Source: Clostridiales bacterium UBA3259 (lineage in GTDB: Bacteria; Bacillota_A; Clostridia; Oscillospirales; Oscillospiraceae). From it: a stretch of DNA of 64,000 nt. This document shows positions 8,203 through 16,883 of this stretch, piece after piece. Numbering within the stretch: position 1 is the first letter of the stretch; each line of letters begins with the position of its first letter. The stretch lies in NCBI GenBank assembly GCA_002362625.1, contig DEUP01000033.1:43331-107330 (forward strand), in the 5' to 3' direction. The notes beneath the pieces were generated by a model. The model did not search any database and had not been told where the DNA came from. It saw only the letters and a program-made list of their open reading frames with translations. Both the position numbers and the translations under genes were made by a program.

Positions 8203-10050
8203 ATGCCCTTTCTCCCCATCACCAGGCAGGAAATGCGCTCTCGCGGCTGGGAGCAGTGTGATTTTGTCTATATCATCGGCGACGCCTATGTGGATCACCC
8301 GTCCTTCGGCCACGCCATCATCAGCCGGGTGCTGGAAGCCCATGGCTACAATGTGGGCATCATCTCCCAGCCGGATTGGAAAAATCCCAAGTCCATCGAC
8401 GTCTTCGGCCGTCCCCGGCTGGGCTTTCTGGTTACCGGCGGCAATATGGACTCCATGGTCAACCACTACTCCGTCACAAAGCACCATCGGAAAACCGATG
8501 CCTTTACGCCCGGCGGCGTCACGGGGAAACGGCCGGATTACGCCACCACTGTCTACTGTAACCTCATTCGCCAGACCTACAAGGACGTGCCCATTCTCAT
8601 CGGCGGCATTGAGGCCAGCCTCCGCAGGCTTTCCCACTACGACTACTGGTCGGAAAGCCTGAAGCGCTCCATTTTACTGGATTCCCAGGCGGATCTGCTC
8701 ATGTACGGCATGGGAGAAAAGAGCATTGTGGAAATCGCCGATGCTCTCAACGCCGGTATGGACGTGAAGGACATCACCTATGTAGACGGCACGGTTTTCA
8801 AAGCCCAGGCCCTGGACGACAGCTTTCCCACCATCATTCTGCCCTCCTATGAGGAGCTGAAGGCCAGCAAGTGCCGCTATGCGGAATCCTTCAAAATCCA
8901 GTACGGCAACTGTGACCCCTTCACCGCCAAGCGGCTGGCAGAGCCATACGACAAATGCTATGTGGTGCAGAATCCGCCCCAGAAACCTCTGACCATGCAG
9001 GAAATGGATGCGGTTTACGACCTGCCCTACATGCGCACCTGGCACCCCAGCTACAAGAAAGCCGGCGGCGTCCCTGCCATTGAGGAAGTGAAGTTCAGCC
9101 TGGTGAGCAATCGTGGCTGCTTTGGTGCCTGCTCCTTCTGTGCCCTGACCTTCCACCAGGGCCGGATTGTCCAGGTGAGAAGCCATGAATCCATCCTCAG
9201 AGAAGCAGAACTTATGACCCAGGATCCGGACTTCAAGGGCTACATCCACGACGTAGGCGGCCCCACAGCCAATTTCCGGCATCCGGCCTGTGAAAAGCAA
9301 ATGACCAAGGGCGCCTGCGGCGGGCGGCAATGTCTCTACCCCACGCCCTGCAAGAATATGAACGCCGATCATTCGGACTATGTTTCCCTTCTGCGCAAGC
9401 TTCGCAAGCTCCCCGGCGTGAAAAAGGTCTTTGTCCGCAGCGGCATCCGCTTTGACTACCTGCTTATGGATAAAAAGGACACCTTTTTAAAGGAATTGGT
9501 GCAGCACCACGTTTCCGGCCAGCTGAAGGTTGCCCCGGAGCATGTCTCCGATGCCGTTCTCAGCCGCATGGGAAAGCCAAAAAATGAAGTCTACAACCGA
9601 TTCGTGGAAAAATATTTCGCCTTAAACAAGCAATATGGGCTGAATCAGTACCTGGTGCCCTATCTCATGTCCAGCCATCCCGGCTCCACCATGAAGGAAG
9701 CCGTGGAGCTGGCGGAGTACACCCGGGACATGGGCTACAACCCGGAGCAGGTCCAGGACTTCTATCCCACCCCCTCCACCCTGTCCACGGTGATGTACTA
9801 TACCGGCCTGGATCCCCGAACCATGGAGAAGGTCCGCGTCCCCACGGATCCTCACGAAAAGGCCATGCAGCGTGCCCTGATCCAGTACCGGGACCCCAAA
9901 AACTACAGCCTGGTGCGGGAAGCCCTTATAGCCGCCCACCGGGAGGATCTCATCGGCTCTGGTTCCCAGTGCCTGATCCGGGCCGTTCCGCCCAGAGCCT
10001 TGCCCAGGAAAAAGCCAGCCGTTTCCAAGCCACGTCCCAAGAGGAAATAA
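8203..10050 (+). CDS. YgiQ family radical SAM protein
   Basis: 615 residues. An N-terminal domain (YIIGDAYVDHPSFGHAII) typical of YgiQ precedes the radical SAM core, whose cluster motif is CFGACSFC (Cys306, Cys310, Cys313). A C-terminal region ends in a basic tail. The three cysteines would hold the 4Fe-4S cluster that cleaves S-adenosylmethionine. The reaction of the family is not known. The start follows GGAGGT, and the gene ends the ylmH-DUF896-Nudix run at a strong bidirectional hairpin. Confidence 0.9.
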   Translation: MPFLPITRQEMRSRGWEQCDFVYIIGDAYVDHPSFGHAIISRVLEAHGYNVGIISQPDWKNPKSIDVFGRPRLGFLVTGGNMDSMVNHYSVTKHHRKTDAFTPGGVTGKRPDYATTVYCNLIRQTYKDVPILIGGIEASLRRLSHYDYWSESLKRSILLDSQADLLMYGMGEKSIVEIADALNAGMDVKDITYVDGTVFKAQALDDSFPTIILPSYEELKASKCRYAESFKIQYGNCDPFTAKRLAEPYDKCYVVQNPPQKPLTMQEMDAVYDLPYMRTWHPSYKKAGGVPAIEEVKFSLVSNRGCFGACSFCALTFHQGRIVQVRSHESILREAELMTQDPDFKGYIHDVGGPTANFRHPACEKQMTKGACGGRQCLYPTPCKNMNADHSDYVSLLRKLRKLPGVKKVFVRSGIRFDYLLMDKKDTFLKELVQHHVSGQLKVAPEHVSDAVLSRMGKPKNEVYNRFVEKYFALNKQYGLNQYLVPYLMSSHPGSTMKEAVELAEYTRDMGYNPEQVQDFYPTPSTLSTVMYYTGLDPRTMEKVRVPTDPHEKAMQRALIQYRDPKNYSLVREALIAAHREDLIGSGSQCLIRAVPPRALPRKKPAVSKPRPKRK

Positions 10051-10084
10051 GCATCGCCCGGAGCCTTGCGGCTCCGGGCAATGC
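10051..10084. terminator. Bidirectional hairpin between ygiQ-like and XRE genes
   Basis: GCATCGCCCGGAGCC pairs with GGCTCCGGGCAATGC around a TTGC loop, exactly filling the space between two converging genes. The hairpin is very GC-rich and lacks a clear T-run on either side. Confidence 0.7.
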
Positions 10085-11248
10085 TTATTCCGGGACAATG
10101 GCAAAGCTGCCCCTGTGCCCATCCGCTGTGACTGTAACCCTGGTCTTTCCCGATAAGGAAACGGGATAGTCTCCGGTCTGGATATCCGTTTCCGAGAAAA
10201 CCATTCCGGTTTCGTCCTGGATTTCCATGTTGAGACTGCCTTCCTCTGTCACCACCGTGACCACATAGGCGCTCTGCTTTGGGTGCAGGGTATGCCTTTC
10301 CGTTCCCGTAAGCCGGTAATATTGGGCTGTCCAGCTTTGGAAGCCGCTGCTGGAAGCGTAGCCGATCCGAAGGGAGGAACGGACATTCCCCATACCCCCA
10401 GCAGCCAGCAGCGCCACACATACCACTGCCGCAATCGGAAGGATCCATCTTCCCCGTTTCTTCTCCTTCTTCCCTGCCCCGGCTTCCCGGCCCGCCGCCA
10501 GATAAACCGGCAGGAAAAGTCCCCCAAGGAAGAGAAACAGCGCCGCCATCAGGCAGACCAGGTACGCCTTTTCCTCAAGTGGAAGCAGGGTAAGGACAAT
10601 ATTCACCAGCGGCACCACCAAAATCGTCACGATCGACCAGATCCGAAAGGCCTTCACCATATGGGGCCAGTTGGTATTGTTGAAGCTCACGCCTGGGAAG
10701 TTGATTTTCAGAAAGCCGTCGGCGTAGAAGCCAATCCGGTTCTCATCGTAATAGGCCGGCAGCTTCTCTTTCATGAAGCACCAGAAATACACTCCGAAAA
10801 TCAGTCCCAGTACCTCAAAAACAAGCAGCGCATTCCATCCGCCCCCATAGCCTCCACGGCTGAGAAGCCAGCTTCCCAGGGCGTACATCAGCACGCTTGC
10901 CAGTGTCGCCCCGCCAAACAGCAGCGCCCGTTCTCTTCTCCGCTGCTTTGCCTGTTCCGGATCTTCTTCCGACAGGCTCAGCGCCTTTTTTACCAAAATC
11001 TCCACATTCTCCGCTTCCGCCGGGTTCTCCGTCCGCTTTCCTTCCAGCAGCTCCGCAACCCCCACCCCCAGACAATCCGCCAGGGGAATCAACAGGGAGA
11101 TGTCCGGCAGGCTCAATCCCCGCTCCCATTTGCTCACCGCCTTGTCCGATACATACAACCGCTCCGCTAAGTCTTTCTGCGTCCAGCCCTTTTCCTTCCT
11201 CTGCTGGGTTAAGAACGCCGCAAAGGCTTCCTTGTTCACTTCATACAT
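10085..11248 (-). CDS. Membrane-anchored XRE family regulator
   Basis: The 387-residue protein has an N-terminal XRE helix-turn-helix (about residues 7-65, including YVSDKAVSKWERG) and four to five hydrophobic segments between about 108 and 290. The last of these, near WILPIAAVVCVALLAAGG, precedes an extracytoplasmic tail of some 90 residues. This suggests a one-component membrane regulator that senses an outside or membrane signal. No target is obvious. It is a single gene, and a hairpin lies between it and the folA end upstream. Confidence 0.8.
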   Translation of the reverse strand: MYEVNKEAFAAFLTQQRKEKGWTQKDLAERLYVSDKAVSKWERGLSLPDISLLIPLADCLGVGVAELLEGKRTENPAEAENVEILVKKALSLSEEDPEQAKQRRRERALLFGGATLASVLMYALGSWLLSRGGYGGGWNALLVFEVLGLIFGVYFWCFMKEKLPAYYDENRIGFYADGFLKINFPGVSFNNTNWPHMVKAFRIWSIVTILVVPLVNIVLTLLPLEEKAYLVCLMAALFLFLGGLFLPVYLAAGREAGAGKKEKKRGRWILPIAAVVCVALLAAGGMGNVRSSLRIGYASSSGFQSWTAQYYRLTGTERHTLHPKQSAYVVTVVTEEGSLNMEIQDETGMVFSETDIQTGDYPVSLSGKTRVTVTADGHRGSFAIVPE

Positions 11249-11284
11249 GGCATCCGCCTCCTTCTCACCCCTTCACCATACCAG

Positions 11285-11330
11285 AAAACCGCCGATTCCG
11301 CAACCGACCAGCAGTAGAATCGACGGTTTT
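11285..11330 (-). terminator. Terminator of the thyA-folA operon
   Basis: On the minus strand AAAACCGTCGATTC pairs (one wobble) with GAATCGGCGGTTTT across an 18-nt loop, just after the folA stop. The final stem arm ends in TTTT. Confidence 0.55.
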
Positions 11331-11334
11331 TCGG

Positions 11335-11814
11335 TTATTTTCTTCGGTAGCGCAGGAAGGAGTAGGCAACGCCCCCCTCTTCTCCCCGACCCAGCTCCGC
11401 CTCCATCTCCCAGTCCGGGCTTTCGTCCAGATTGGGGAAGAAGGTGTCCGACTCCGGGCAAACACCCAGCTTGGTGATGTAGGCGGCGTCGCAGTAGGGA
11501 AGCAGCTGCCGGTAGACGCTGCCGCCGCCGATGACGAACACCCGCTCCGCCTCTTTTGTCATCTCCAGGGCCTCCTCCGGGCTGTGGCAGGAACGGAACC
11601 CGGGATAGTCCTTCTCCCCCCGGGTCAGGAGGTAATTGACCCGGCCCGGCAAAGGCCTTTGTCCGGGAAAATCCTCTACCGTGCGCCGCCCCACAATCAC
11701 CGCCGCTCCGCGGGTGGTTTCCCGGAAGAACTTCCGGTCGGCGCTCAGGGCAATGGGCTGGGTGCCGTCCCGGCCGATGCCCCAGTCGGAATATACCGCA
11801 ACGATCAATTCCAT
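11335..11814 (-). CDS. folA: Dihydrofolate reductase
   Basis: 159 residues. It reduces dihydrofolate to tetrahydrofolate with NADPH, regenerating the cofactor that ThyA oxidises. Typical features are the N-terminal LIVAVYSDWGIG, the Asp in LSADRKFF (the proton-donor position), VGRRTVEDF and the dinucleotide-binding FVIGGGSVYRQLL. The ATG at 11814 has GGGAGG just upstream. It follows thyA by 10 bp, the usual thyA-folA pairing. A longer frame to 11904 lies inside thyA and is not used. Confidence 0.92.
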   Translation of the reverse strand: MELIVAVYSDWGIGRDGTQPIALSADRKFFRETTRGAAVIVGRRTVEDFPGQRPLPGRVNYLLTRGEKDYPGFRSCHSPEEALEMTKEAERVFVIGGGSVYRQLLPYCDAAYITKLGVCPESDTFFPNLDESPDWEMEAELGRGEEGGVAYSFLRYRRK

Positions 11815-11824
11815 AGTACCTCCC

Positions 11825-12655
11825 TCAAATCGCCATGGGAATTTCGAAGTTAAAGGGATGGTATTGATAGTTTTCCATTTTAAAGGAATCTTTCGTAAAG
11901 GCATAGAAGTCCGTCACGCTCTCGTCCATGGAGAATTTGGGCGCTTCATAGCCATCCAGTTCCATCATCGCCTTTACCGCGGGAATGTGCCGGTCATAGA
12001 TGTGGCAGTCCGCGATTACATGAACCAGCTCGCCCACCTTCAGCCCGGAAACCTGGGCCATCATGTGGGTCAGAACGGCGTACTGCACCACGTTCCAGTT
12101 GTTGGCTGTCAGCATATCCTGGGAACGCTGGTTTAAAATGGCGTTCAGGGTATCCCCGGTGACGTTGAAGGTCATGGAGTAGGCGCAGGGATACAGATTC
12201 ATTTCGTGCAGGTCTTCGAAATTATAGATGTTGGTGAGGATCCGCCGGGAGGCGGGATTGTGCTTCAGGTCATACAGCACCCGATCCACCTGGTCAAACA
12301 TCCCCTCTTTGTACTGGTGCTTGATCCCCAGCTGGTAGCCGTAGGCCTTGCCGATGGTGCCGTCCTCCCCTGCCCACTCGTCCCAGACATGGCTGCCCAG
12401 GTCACAGATCCGGTTGGACTTCTTCTGCCAGATCCACAGCAGCTCGTCCACGGCGCTTTTCCAGTAGGTGCGGCGCAATGTCATAATGGGAAATTCCTCT
12501 GCCAGGTTATACCGGTTCACCACACCGAACTTTTTTATGGTATGGGCCGGAGTGCCGTCCGCCCAGTGGGGACGCACCTCCAAATGTTCATCGGAAAAGC
12601 CGTGATTCAAAATGTCCAGGCATGTAGCCTTATATAGTTCATCCGCTCTGCTCAT
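11825..12655 (-). CDS. thyA: Thymidylate synthase
   Basis: The 276-residue enzyme methylates dUMP to dTMP using methylene-THF. The active-site Cys lies in NLYPCAYS, and LNQRSQD (phosphate/Arg and Asp), the Asn of NWNVVQY, HIYDRH (substrate ribose) and a C-terminal IPMAI are present. The usual PPCH is replaced by YPCA, a variant I associate with a clostridial ThyA clade, so the His next to the catalytic Cys is absent. It heads an operon with folA and has a good promoter. Confidence 0.93.
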   Translation of the reverse strand: MSRADELYKATCLDILNHGFSDEHLEVRPHWADGTPAHTIKKFGVVNRYNLAEEFPIMTLRRTYWKSAVDELLWIWQKKSNRICDLGSHVWDEWAGEDGTIGKAYGYQLGIKHQYKEGMFDQVDRVLYDLKHNPASRRILTNIYNFEDLHEMNLYPCAYSMTFNVTGDTLNAILNQRSQDMLTANNWNVVQYAVLTHMMAQVSGLKVGELVHVIADCHIYDRHIPAVKAMMELDGYEAPKFSMDESVTDFYAFTKDSFKMENYQYHPFNFEIPMAI

Positions 12656-12684
12656 GGGGGATCCTCCGTATTTTGATTTTCCCT

Positions 12685-12713
12685 ATCATAGCACATTCCC
12701 AAGACGGTGGCAA
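12685..12713 (-). promoter_or_regulatory. Promoter of thyA-folA
   Basis: Minus-strand TTGCCA (12713-12708), 17-bp spacer, TATGAT (12690-12685), 30 bp before the thyA ATG. A GGAGG site follows. Confidence 0.6.
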
Positions 12714-12720
12714 GCAGAAA

Positions 12721-12746
12721 AATCCCTGGGGCGTACCCCAGGGATT
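12721..12746 (-). terminator. Terminator of the SH3-repeat protein gene
   Basis: An 11-bp stem (AATCCCTGGGG with CCCCAGGGATT) and a 4-nt loop, followed on the minus strand by a run of T, immediately downstream of the stop at 12758. A textbook intrinsic terminator. Confidence 0.8.
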
Positions 12747-12757
12747 TTCACAACTGC

Positions 12758-15700
12758 TTACAGCAGGTTGTCGGTGTTGACCCAGCCCTTATCGGTGCGG
12801 GCCATCTTGCCGACGATCTCGTAGATGTCGATAACCGCCATCCGTGCGTAGGTGCCCGCCGTTTCGGTACAGGCGCTGTCGGTGTAGATGATGGTGTTGT
12901 CGTTGTAGACAACCCGTGCGTCCATGGCGCTGCCGCCCGCGGGAGTCAGATTCACATAGTAGAGGTAGACCCAGCCAGCGTCGCACCGGCCCCAGGCCAT
13001 AGCCTCGGAGATGGTGGTTTCATAAATCACCAGGCTTGCGCCGCTCTTCAGGGTAGCTGTCTTGGACGCGCTGGTAGAAGCCGTGGAACGGACGTTCAGC
13101 TCATCAGTGTTGATAACCTTGCCGGTGTACTTGTAGCCGCTGGTGTTGTTCGCGGTACCGCTGCTGCCGGTGTTGCCGGTGTCGCCAATAACGGGAGCAT
13201 TGTTATTGTTATTGCTATTATTGTTGTTATTGCTGCCGTTATTGTTGTTGGTGCCGTTATCCACCTTCACATTCACGGAACCCTTGGTCAGCTTGGACAG
13301 GTTCACCCAGCCCACTTCGCCATCGCTGTTCTCAACCATACCGGAAATCACGTTGCCTACGATTTTCACATTCGTCACAGTAACCTGATCGCCCTTCTTT
13401 AGATACAGGGTTTCCGTACCGTTAAAGTTTTCGTTTTCTACCTGCACGGTCTTCTGCGTTGTCAGTTCTTCATCGTCGTAGACATTCAGCTTGTCGTGAT
13501 CCACCACGGTGTAGGTTGCTTCATCCAGAGGATCCAGTTTAATGTTATTGCCAGGCGCCCGGATGTAGCCGTCGTTAACGCGGGCCCAGTAGGTGGTTTT
13601 CGTGTCTACTGTTGCATTGCCCTTGTTGTCCCCCTCATACTCGTCGCTGTCGCCTTCTGCTTTTTGCGGCTTTTCTTCTACCACAGTGAGAATCTCATGT
13701 ATGGTGATGGGATCATTTCCATCCAGCAGCCGTACAACCGCTCCATTGATGTCTGTTGTCTTGAAGACGATCAGCTTGCCTTCGCCTTCAAAGCCAGAAG
13801 CCACACGGCCGTTATCGGTCACGTCCTCCTTGTCGGAGAATTCATCCACAGACCTGCTCATATTCACGGGATTGCCCAAAACAGTACCGGTATAGATAGC
13901 CGTCTGCGCGCCGGTTACGGTGTTGCCGCCGGAGCTGCCGGAGCTGCCGTTTCCGCCACTGTAGCCGGGGATATCCTCATAGGAGATCATGGTCACATAG
14001 TCCATGCACACCCAGCCGGTCTTGCCATCGATGGTCAGCTTGCCCCACTTGGAGGAACCGACCTGCTTGACTTCCTGGATCTCCACCGCGGTGCCGGTGA
14101 GAATCTTCATCATGAAGGCGCCGCCGATGCCAGCGGTCTGGCGCATATTTACGCCGGAGTAGGTATTGGCAATGATGCCCTTGCCGGTTTCCACGCTGCC
14201 GCTGGTGGAGCCGGAACTGCTGCTGTCGTCAGAGCCGGAAGTCACCTCCAGATACTGCTGGTAGACCCAGGTCTCCTGGTCTTCCCGTCCGGCAATCTCC
14301 AGACGATACCAGCCGTTCTCGGGGCCGTCCAGAATCAGACAGGTAGTGCCTCTGGCCAGCTTGCACACAAAGCCGCCGTAGATGGAGGCAGAATTACGAA
14401 CATTGACCTCGTCCACATTAATGACGGTGGCCACCATGTCGGAAGGATTCTTCACACCGGGGATGGAAGGCGTGTTGTTGCGCTTCACATACCGGCTGGA
14501 CAGGTTCACCCAGCCTCCGTAGGTCTTACCATCGGCCTCGCCCACCTTGTCGGAGTAGCCCCAGATCGTATCAACGGTAGCCTTGATCATGGTAACGTCA
14601 AACTCCGTGCCCTTGGACAGGGTGTCCTTACGGGCGGAGGCGGTATCGGGTTCTTCTCTTACAGAGGCGCTGTCTGCGATTACTTCAAACTTCGCCGCGC
14701 TCATGGTGAAATTGTCGGCGGAATTATTATCATCGAACATTTTGATCCAGCCCTGAGAAATCTTGCCCCAGGTATTGCCGCTATTGTCAGCGGTAACATT
14801 GGTAACGGTGACGCTGGCGCCGTTGCTGATCTTCTGGGAACTGCTCAGCTTGCTTACATCAACCTTGTCGCTGCCTTCAGAGGGACTCTTATAGATCTTG
14901 TTCACATCGACAATTTTGCCGGTAAACGCATAGGAGGTAAAGCCGGTCTGGGTGGTTTCCTTGGTCTCGTCCTCCTCTACCAGCCGGGTCACGTCCGCAT
15001 AGGCCAGCAGGAACCAGCCCTGGGAGCAGCGGCCCCACTGATGACCGTTGACATACTTGATTTCGTAGATATCCACCATGGTATCGGCAGTCAAAGCGCC
15101 GACGATCTGGTTGTCCGTGCCCGCGTCCTTGCGGAGGTTCACATAGGAGTTGCCGGTCAGGTTGATCCGGGCCTTGGCAATCACAGTGGAGTTATTCCCG
15201 CTGGAGGAATCGTTATTGATAATGGAGGAGTAGTCAGTATACATCAGCGCGATCCAGGCAACGCCGGTGGCATCATCCGCGCTCTTGGCCACCTGGCCCC
15301 AGAGGAATCCGTCCTCATCGGCGGTGTCCACGATGCGCAGCTTGGCGCCGTAGGAATAGCTGCCAGTCTTGGGCGCGTAGATGGAAGCGTAGCTGCGGGC
15401 GTTGACGTAGGAATTGGTAACAGAAACATTCACGTCAATGTTGCCGGAAGAAACGGCGCCGCCGCTGACGGACGAACCCGCCCTGATCCAGAGCTTGCCG
15501 CCCAGATCAACGTTCTTCTGCTCCTCGACCTTTCCATCGTAGGTGTAGGTATACTTATCCACAACACCCAGCCTGCACCACTTTACGCCTTTGCCGTCAA
15601 TGTACTCGCCGGTGATCTTAAGATTGCCGGAAACCTTGCCAACGCCAACGTCGCTGTTGCCCAGCTTAAGGCCGTTGGGAGATTCGTAAACAAAGTTTTC

Positions 15701-16576
15701 AGCCAGCGTCTTGGAGGACAGGGTGTAGCTGGCAGGGGTAACCTTATTCGCGTCATACTCCTTGTCCTTATCCTTGGCGTCGGAAGCAAATCCATCCTGC
15801 CAGTCAGCGGTCAGGGTAATGTTTCGTCCGGACATATCGCCCAGGTCATATACCCAGGAGTTGTTATTGTTATACCAACCCTTAAAGGTGTAGCCGCTCC
15901 GGGTAGGGGTGGGCAGCTCGGTTTCGCTGAGGGTGTTGTCATAATAGTAAACCGTCTTGTTGGCTACCATTTTGCCGCCCTTGGGGTCGTAAGTAACCTT
16001 AATGTACTTGGAAGCAACGGAGGAGGAATACACGCCGTTCAAATACATATTGGCCTCAATGAGCCGACGGTTGTTGTCCGCGTCGCTGGCCTGCCAGTTG
16101 CAGAACATGTTCAGGAATTCATTGCCTGTCACGCCGGTGGTAACCGCCCGCTTCACATCGCCGGTACCGGACATCCAGGCCGTACCGTTGCGGTAGGAGA
16201 ACAGCACCAGAGCGTCATGCTTGCTCTGGGACAGGCTCAGGCCATTGGAGGAAGCGAAGCTGTTGACAGCCTTATCGATGGTCTTCAGCTCTGCCCGCAG
16301 GGCCTTATCCGCGTCCACTTCGGAAATCTTATGGGCCTTCTTTCCGTCAACGCCGCCATGCGCATAGCTTTTCGTATTTTTTTCTGTACACTTCGTGCCG
16401 TAGCCCCAATATCCCTTACTGCTGCACGTGCTCTTATAGCCCTGCAGCTGCTTCAGGACGGTAATCGCCCGTTCGCTGACCGAATTGGAAGCAGCGGAAG
16501 CAGTGAGCGTGCCCGTAGGGATCAGGCTCACCAGAAGGATCAAACTCAAAATCGCACATAAAATTCTCTTCTTCAT
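12758..16576 (-). CDS. Large secreted lysozyme-like, InlB-repeat and SH3-repeat protein
   Basis: 1,272 residues. A Sec signal peptide (1-29) is followed by a GH24 (phage lysozyme)-like domain (about 32-185), an InlB B-repeat (about 192-260; PTRSGYTFKGWY) and nine or so SH3-like repeats to the end, recognisable by recurring VNLR/VNVR/LNVRS and WGRC...GW segments. Near residues 1090-1120 sits an Asn-rich linker. SH3 repeats usually bind cell wall. In the lysozyme-like domain the catalytic Glu position appears to be Gln45 (LQGY), and neither the usual Asp nor the Thr is evident, so it may bind rather than cut glycan. The gene has its own promoter and terminator. Confidence 0.85.
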   Translation of the reverse strand: MKKRILCAILSLILLVSLIPTGTLTASAASNSVSERAITVLKQLQGYKSTCSSKGYWGYGTKCTEKNTKSYAHGGVDGKKAHKISEVDADKALRAELKTIDKAVNSFASSNGLSLSQSKHDALVLFSYRNGTAWMSGTGDVKRAVTTGVTGNEFLNMFCNWQASDADNNRRLIEANMYLNGVYSSSVASKYIKVTYDPKGGKMVANKTVYYYDNTLSETELPTPTRSGYTFKGWYNNNNSWVYDLGDMSGRNITLTADWQDGFASDAKDKDKEYDANKVTPASYTLSSKTLAENFVYESPNGLKLGNSDVGVGKVSGNLKITGEYIDGKGVKWCRLGVVDKYTYTYDGKVEEQKNVDLGGKLWIRAGSSVSGGAVSSGNIDVNVSVTNSYVNARSYASIYAPKTGSYSYGAKLRIVDTADEDGFLWGQVAKSADDATGVAWIALMYTDYSSIINNDSSSGNNSTVIAKARINLTGNSYVNLRKDAGTDNQIVGALTADTMVDIYEIKYVNGHQWGRCSQGWFLLAYADVTRLVEEDETKETTQTGFTSYAFTGKIVDVNKIYKSPSEGSDKVDVSKLSSSQKISNGASVTVTNVTADNSGNTWGKISQGWIKMFDDNNSADNFTMSAAKFEVIADSASVREEPDTASARKDTLSKGTEFDVTMIKATVDTIWGYSDKVGEADGKTYGGWVNLSSRYVKRNNTPSIPGVKNPSDMVATVINVDEVNVRNSASIYGGFVCKLARGTTCLILDGPENGWYRLEIAGREDQETWVYQQYLEVTSGSDDSSSSGSTSGSVETGKGIIANTYSGVNMRQTAGIGGAFMMKILTGTAVEIQEVKQVGSSKWGKLTIDGKTGWVCMDYVTMISYEDIPGYSGGNGSSGSSGGNTVTGAQTAIYTGTVLGNPVNMSRSVDEFSDKEDVTDNGRVASGFEGEGKLIVFKTTDINGAVVRLLDGNDPITIHEILTVVEEKPQKAEGDSDEYEGDNKGNATVDTKTTYWARVNDGYIRAPGNNIKLDPLDEATYTVVDHDKLNVYDDEELTTQKTVQVENENFNGTETLYLKKGDQVTVTNVKIVGNVISGMVENSDGEVGWVNLSKLTKGSVNVKVDNGTNNNNGSNNNNNSNNNNNAPVIGDTGNTGSSGTANNTSGYKYTGKVINTDELNVRSTASTSASKTATLKSGASLVIYETTISEAMAWGRCDAGWVYLYYVNLTPAGGSAMDARVVYNDNTIIYTDSACTETAGTYARMAVIDIYEIVGKMARTDKGWVNTDNLL
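13196..13256 (-). repeat. Low-complexity Asn-codon repeat inside the SH3-protein gene
   Basis: AAC/AAT-type triplets repeat here (read as tta/gtt on the plus strand) and encode Asn blocks split by Gly and Ser. It is a flexible linker between SH3 repeats and a likely site of slippage-driven length variation. Confidence 0.8.
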
Positions 16577-16614
16577 GGCTACTTACTCCTTTTCTTGTTT
16601 TTGTAAGTAACGGT

Positions 16615-16643
16615 ATTATAACAGACCTGTTTACAAAATGCAA
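16615..16643 (-). promoter_or_regulatory. Promoter of the SH3-repeat protein, with upstream inverted repeat
   Basis: Minus-strand TTGCAT (16643-16638), 17-bp spacer, TATAAT (16620-16615), 39 bp before the ATG with an AGGAG site. An inverted repeat, TTACA-TATT-TGTAA (16662-16675), lies 18 bp upstream of the -35 and could be an operator. Confidence 0.65.
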
Positions 16644-16816
16644 CCCCTTTTTTGAAAAAAATTACATATTTGTAACCTAAATTTCTTTTCCGTTCCCGTA
16701 AAGCCATCTTTCTTCCCGTTTGGCATCCTGTTTCCCGGAAGTTTTCCCCAAAATGCAGAAATTTTGCCGCAAAAATGTTTTTTCTCTTCTTTCCTCCCCT
16801 GCCAATTTTCGGGGCA

Positions 16817-16845
16817 TTGACTTTCCCCGCCGCCGCTGGTATACT
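16817..16845 (+). promoter_or_regulatory. Promoter of mnmA-polY-yolD
   Basis: TTGACT (16817-16822), 17-bp spacer, TATACT (16840-16845), 38 bp before the mnmA start. Near-consensus. Confidence 0.7.
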
Positions 16846-16883
16846 CCAATTAAAGAAAACCATCCCTTCAGGAGGAACACCTT

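Larger units (their letters stand above)
16577..16883. other. Divergent intergenic region (SH3 protein / mnmA)
   Basis: 307 bp without a gene. It is AT-rich near the SH3-protein end and holds the two divergent promoters annotated separately plus the inverted repeat at 16662-16675. I see no RNA gene. Confidence 0.6.

Noticed and set aside
13196..13256. A tandem-repeat array that might be CRISPR-like or regulatory
   Set aside because: The triplets encode an Asn-rich linker in frame, without spacers or leader.
13496..16561. A 1,021-codon open frame antisense to the SH3-repeat protein gene
   Set aside because: The minus-strand reading has a signal peptide, named domains, a promoter, a ribosome site and a terminator. 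The plus-strand frame is a by-product of the codon bias and repetitive sequence opposite it, and its translation shows no domain.
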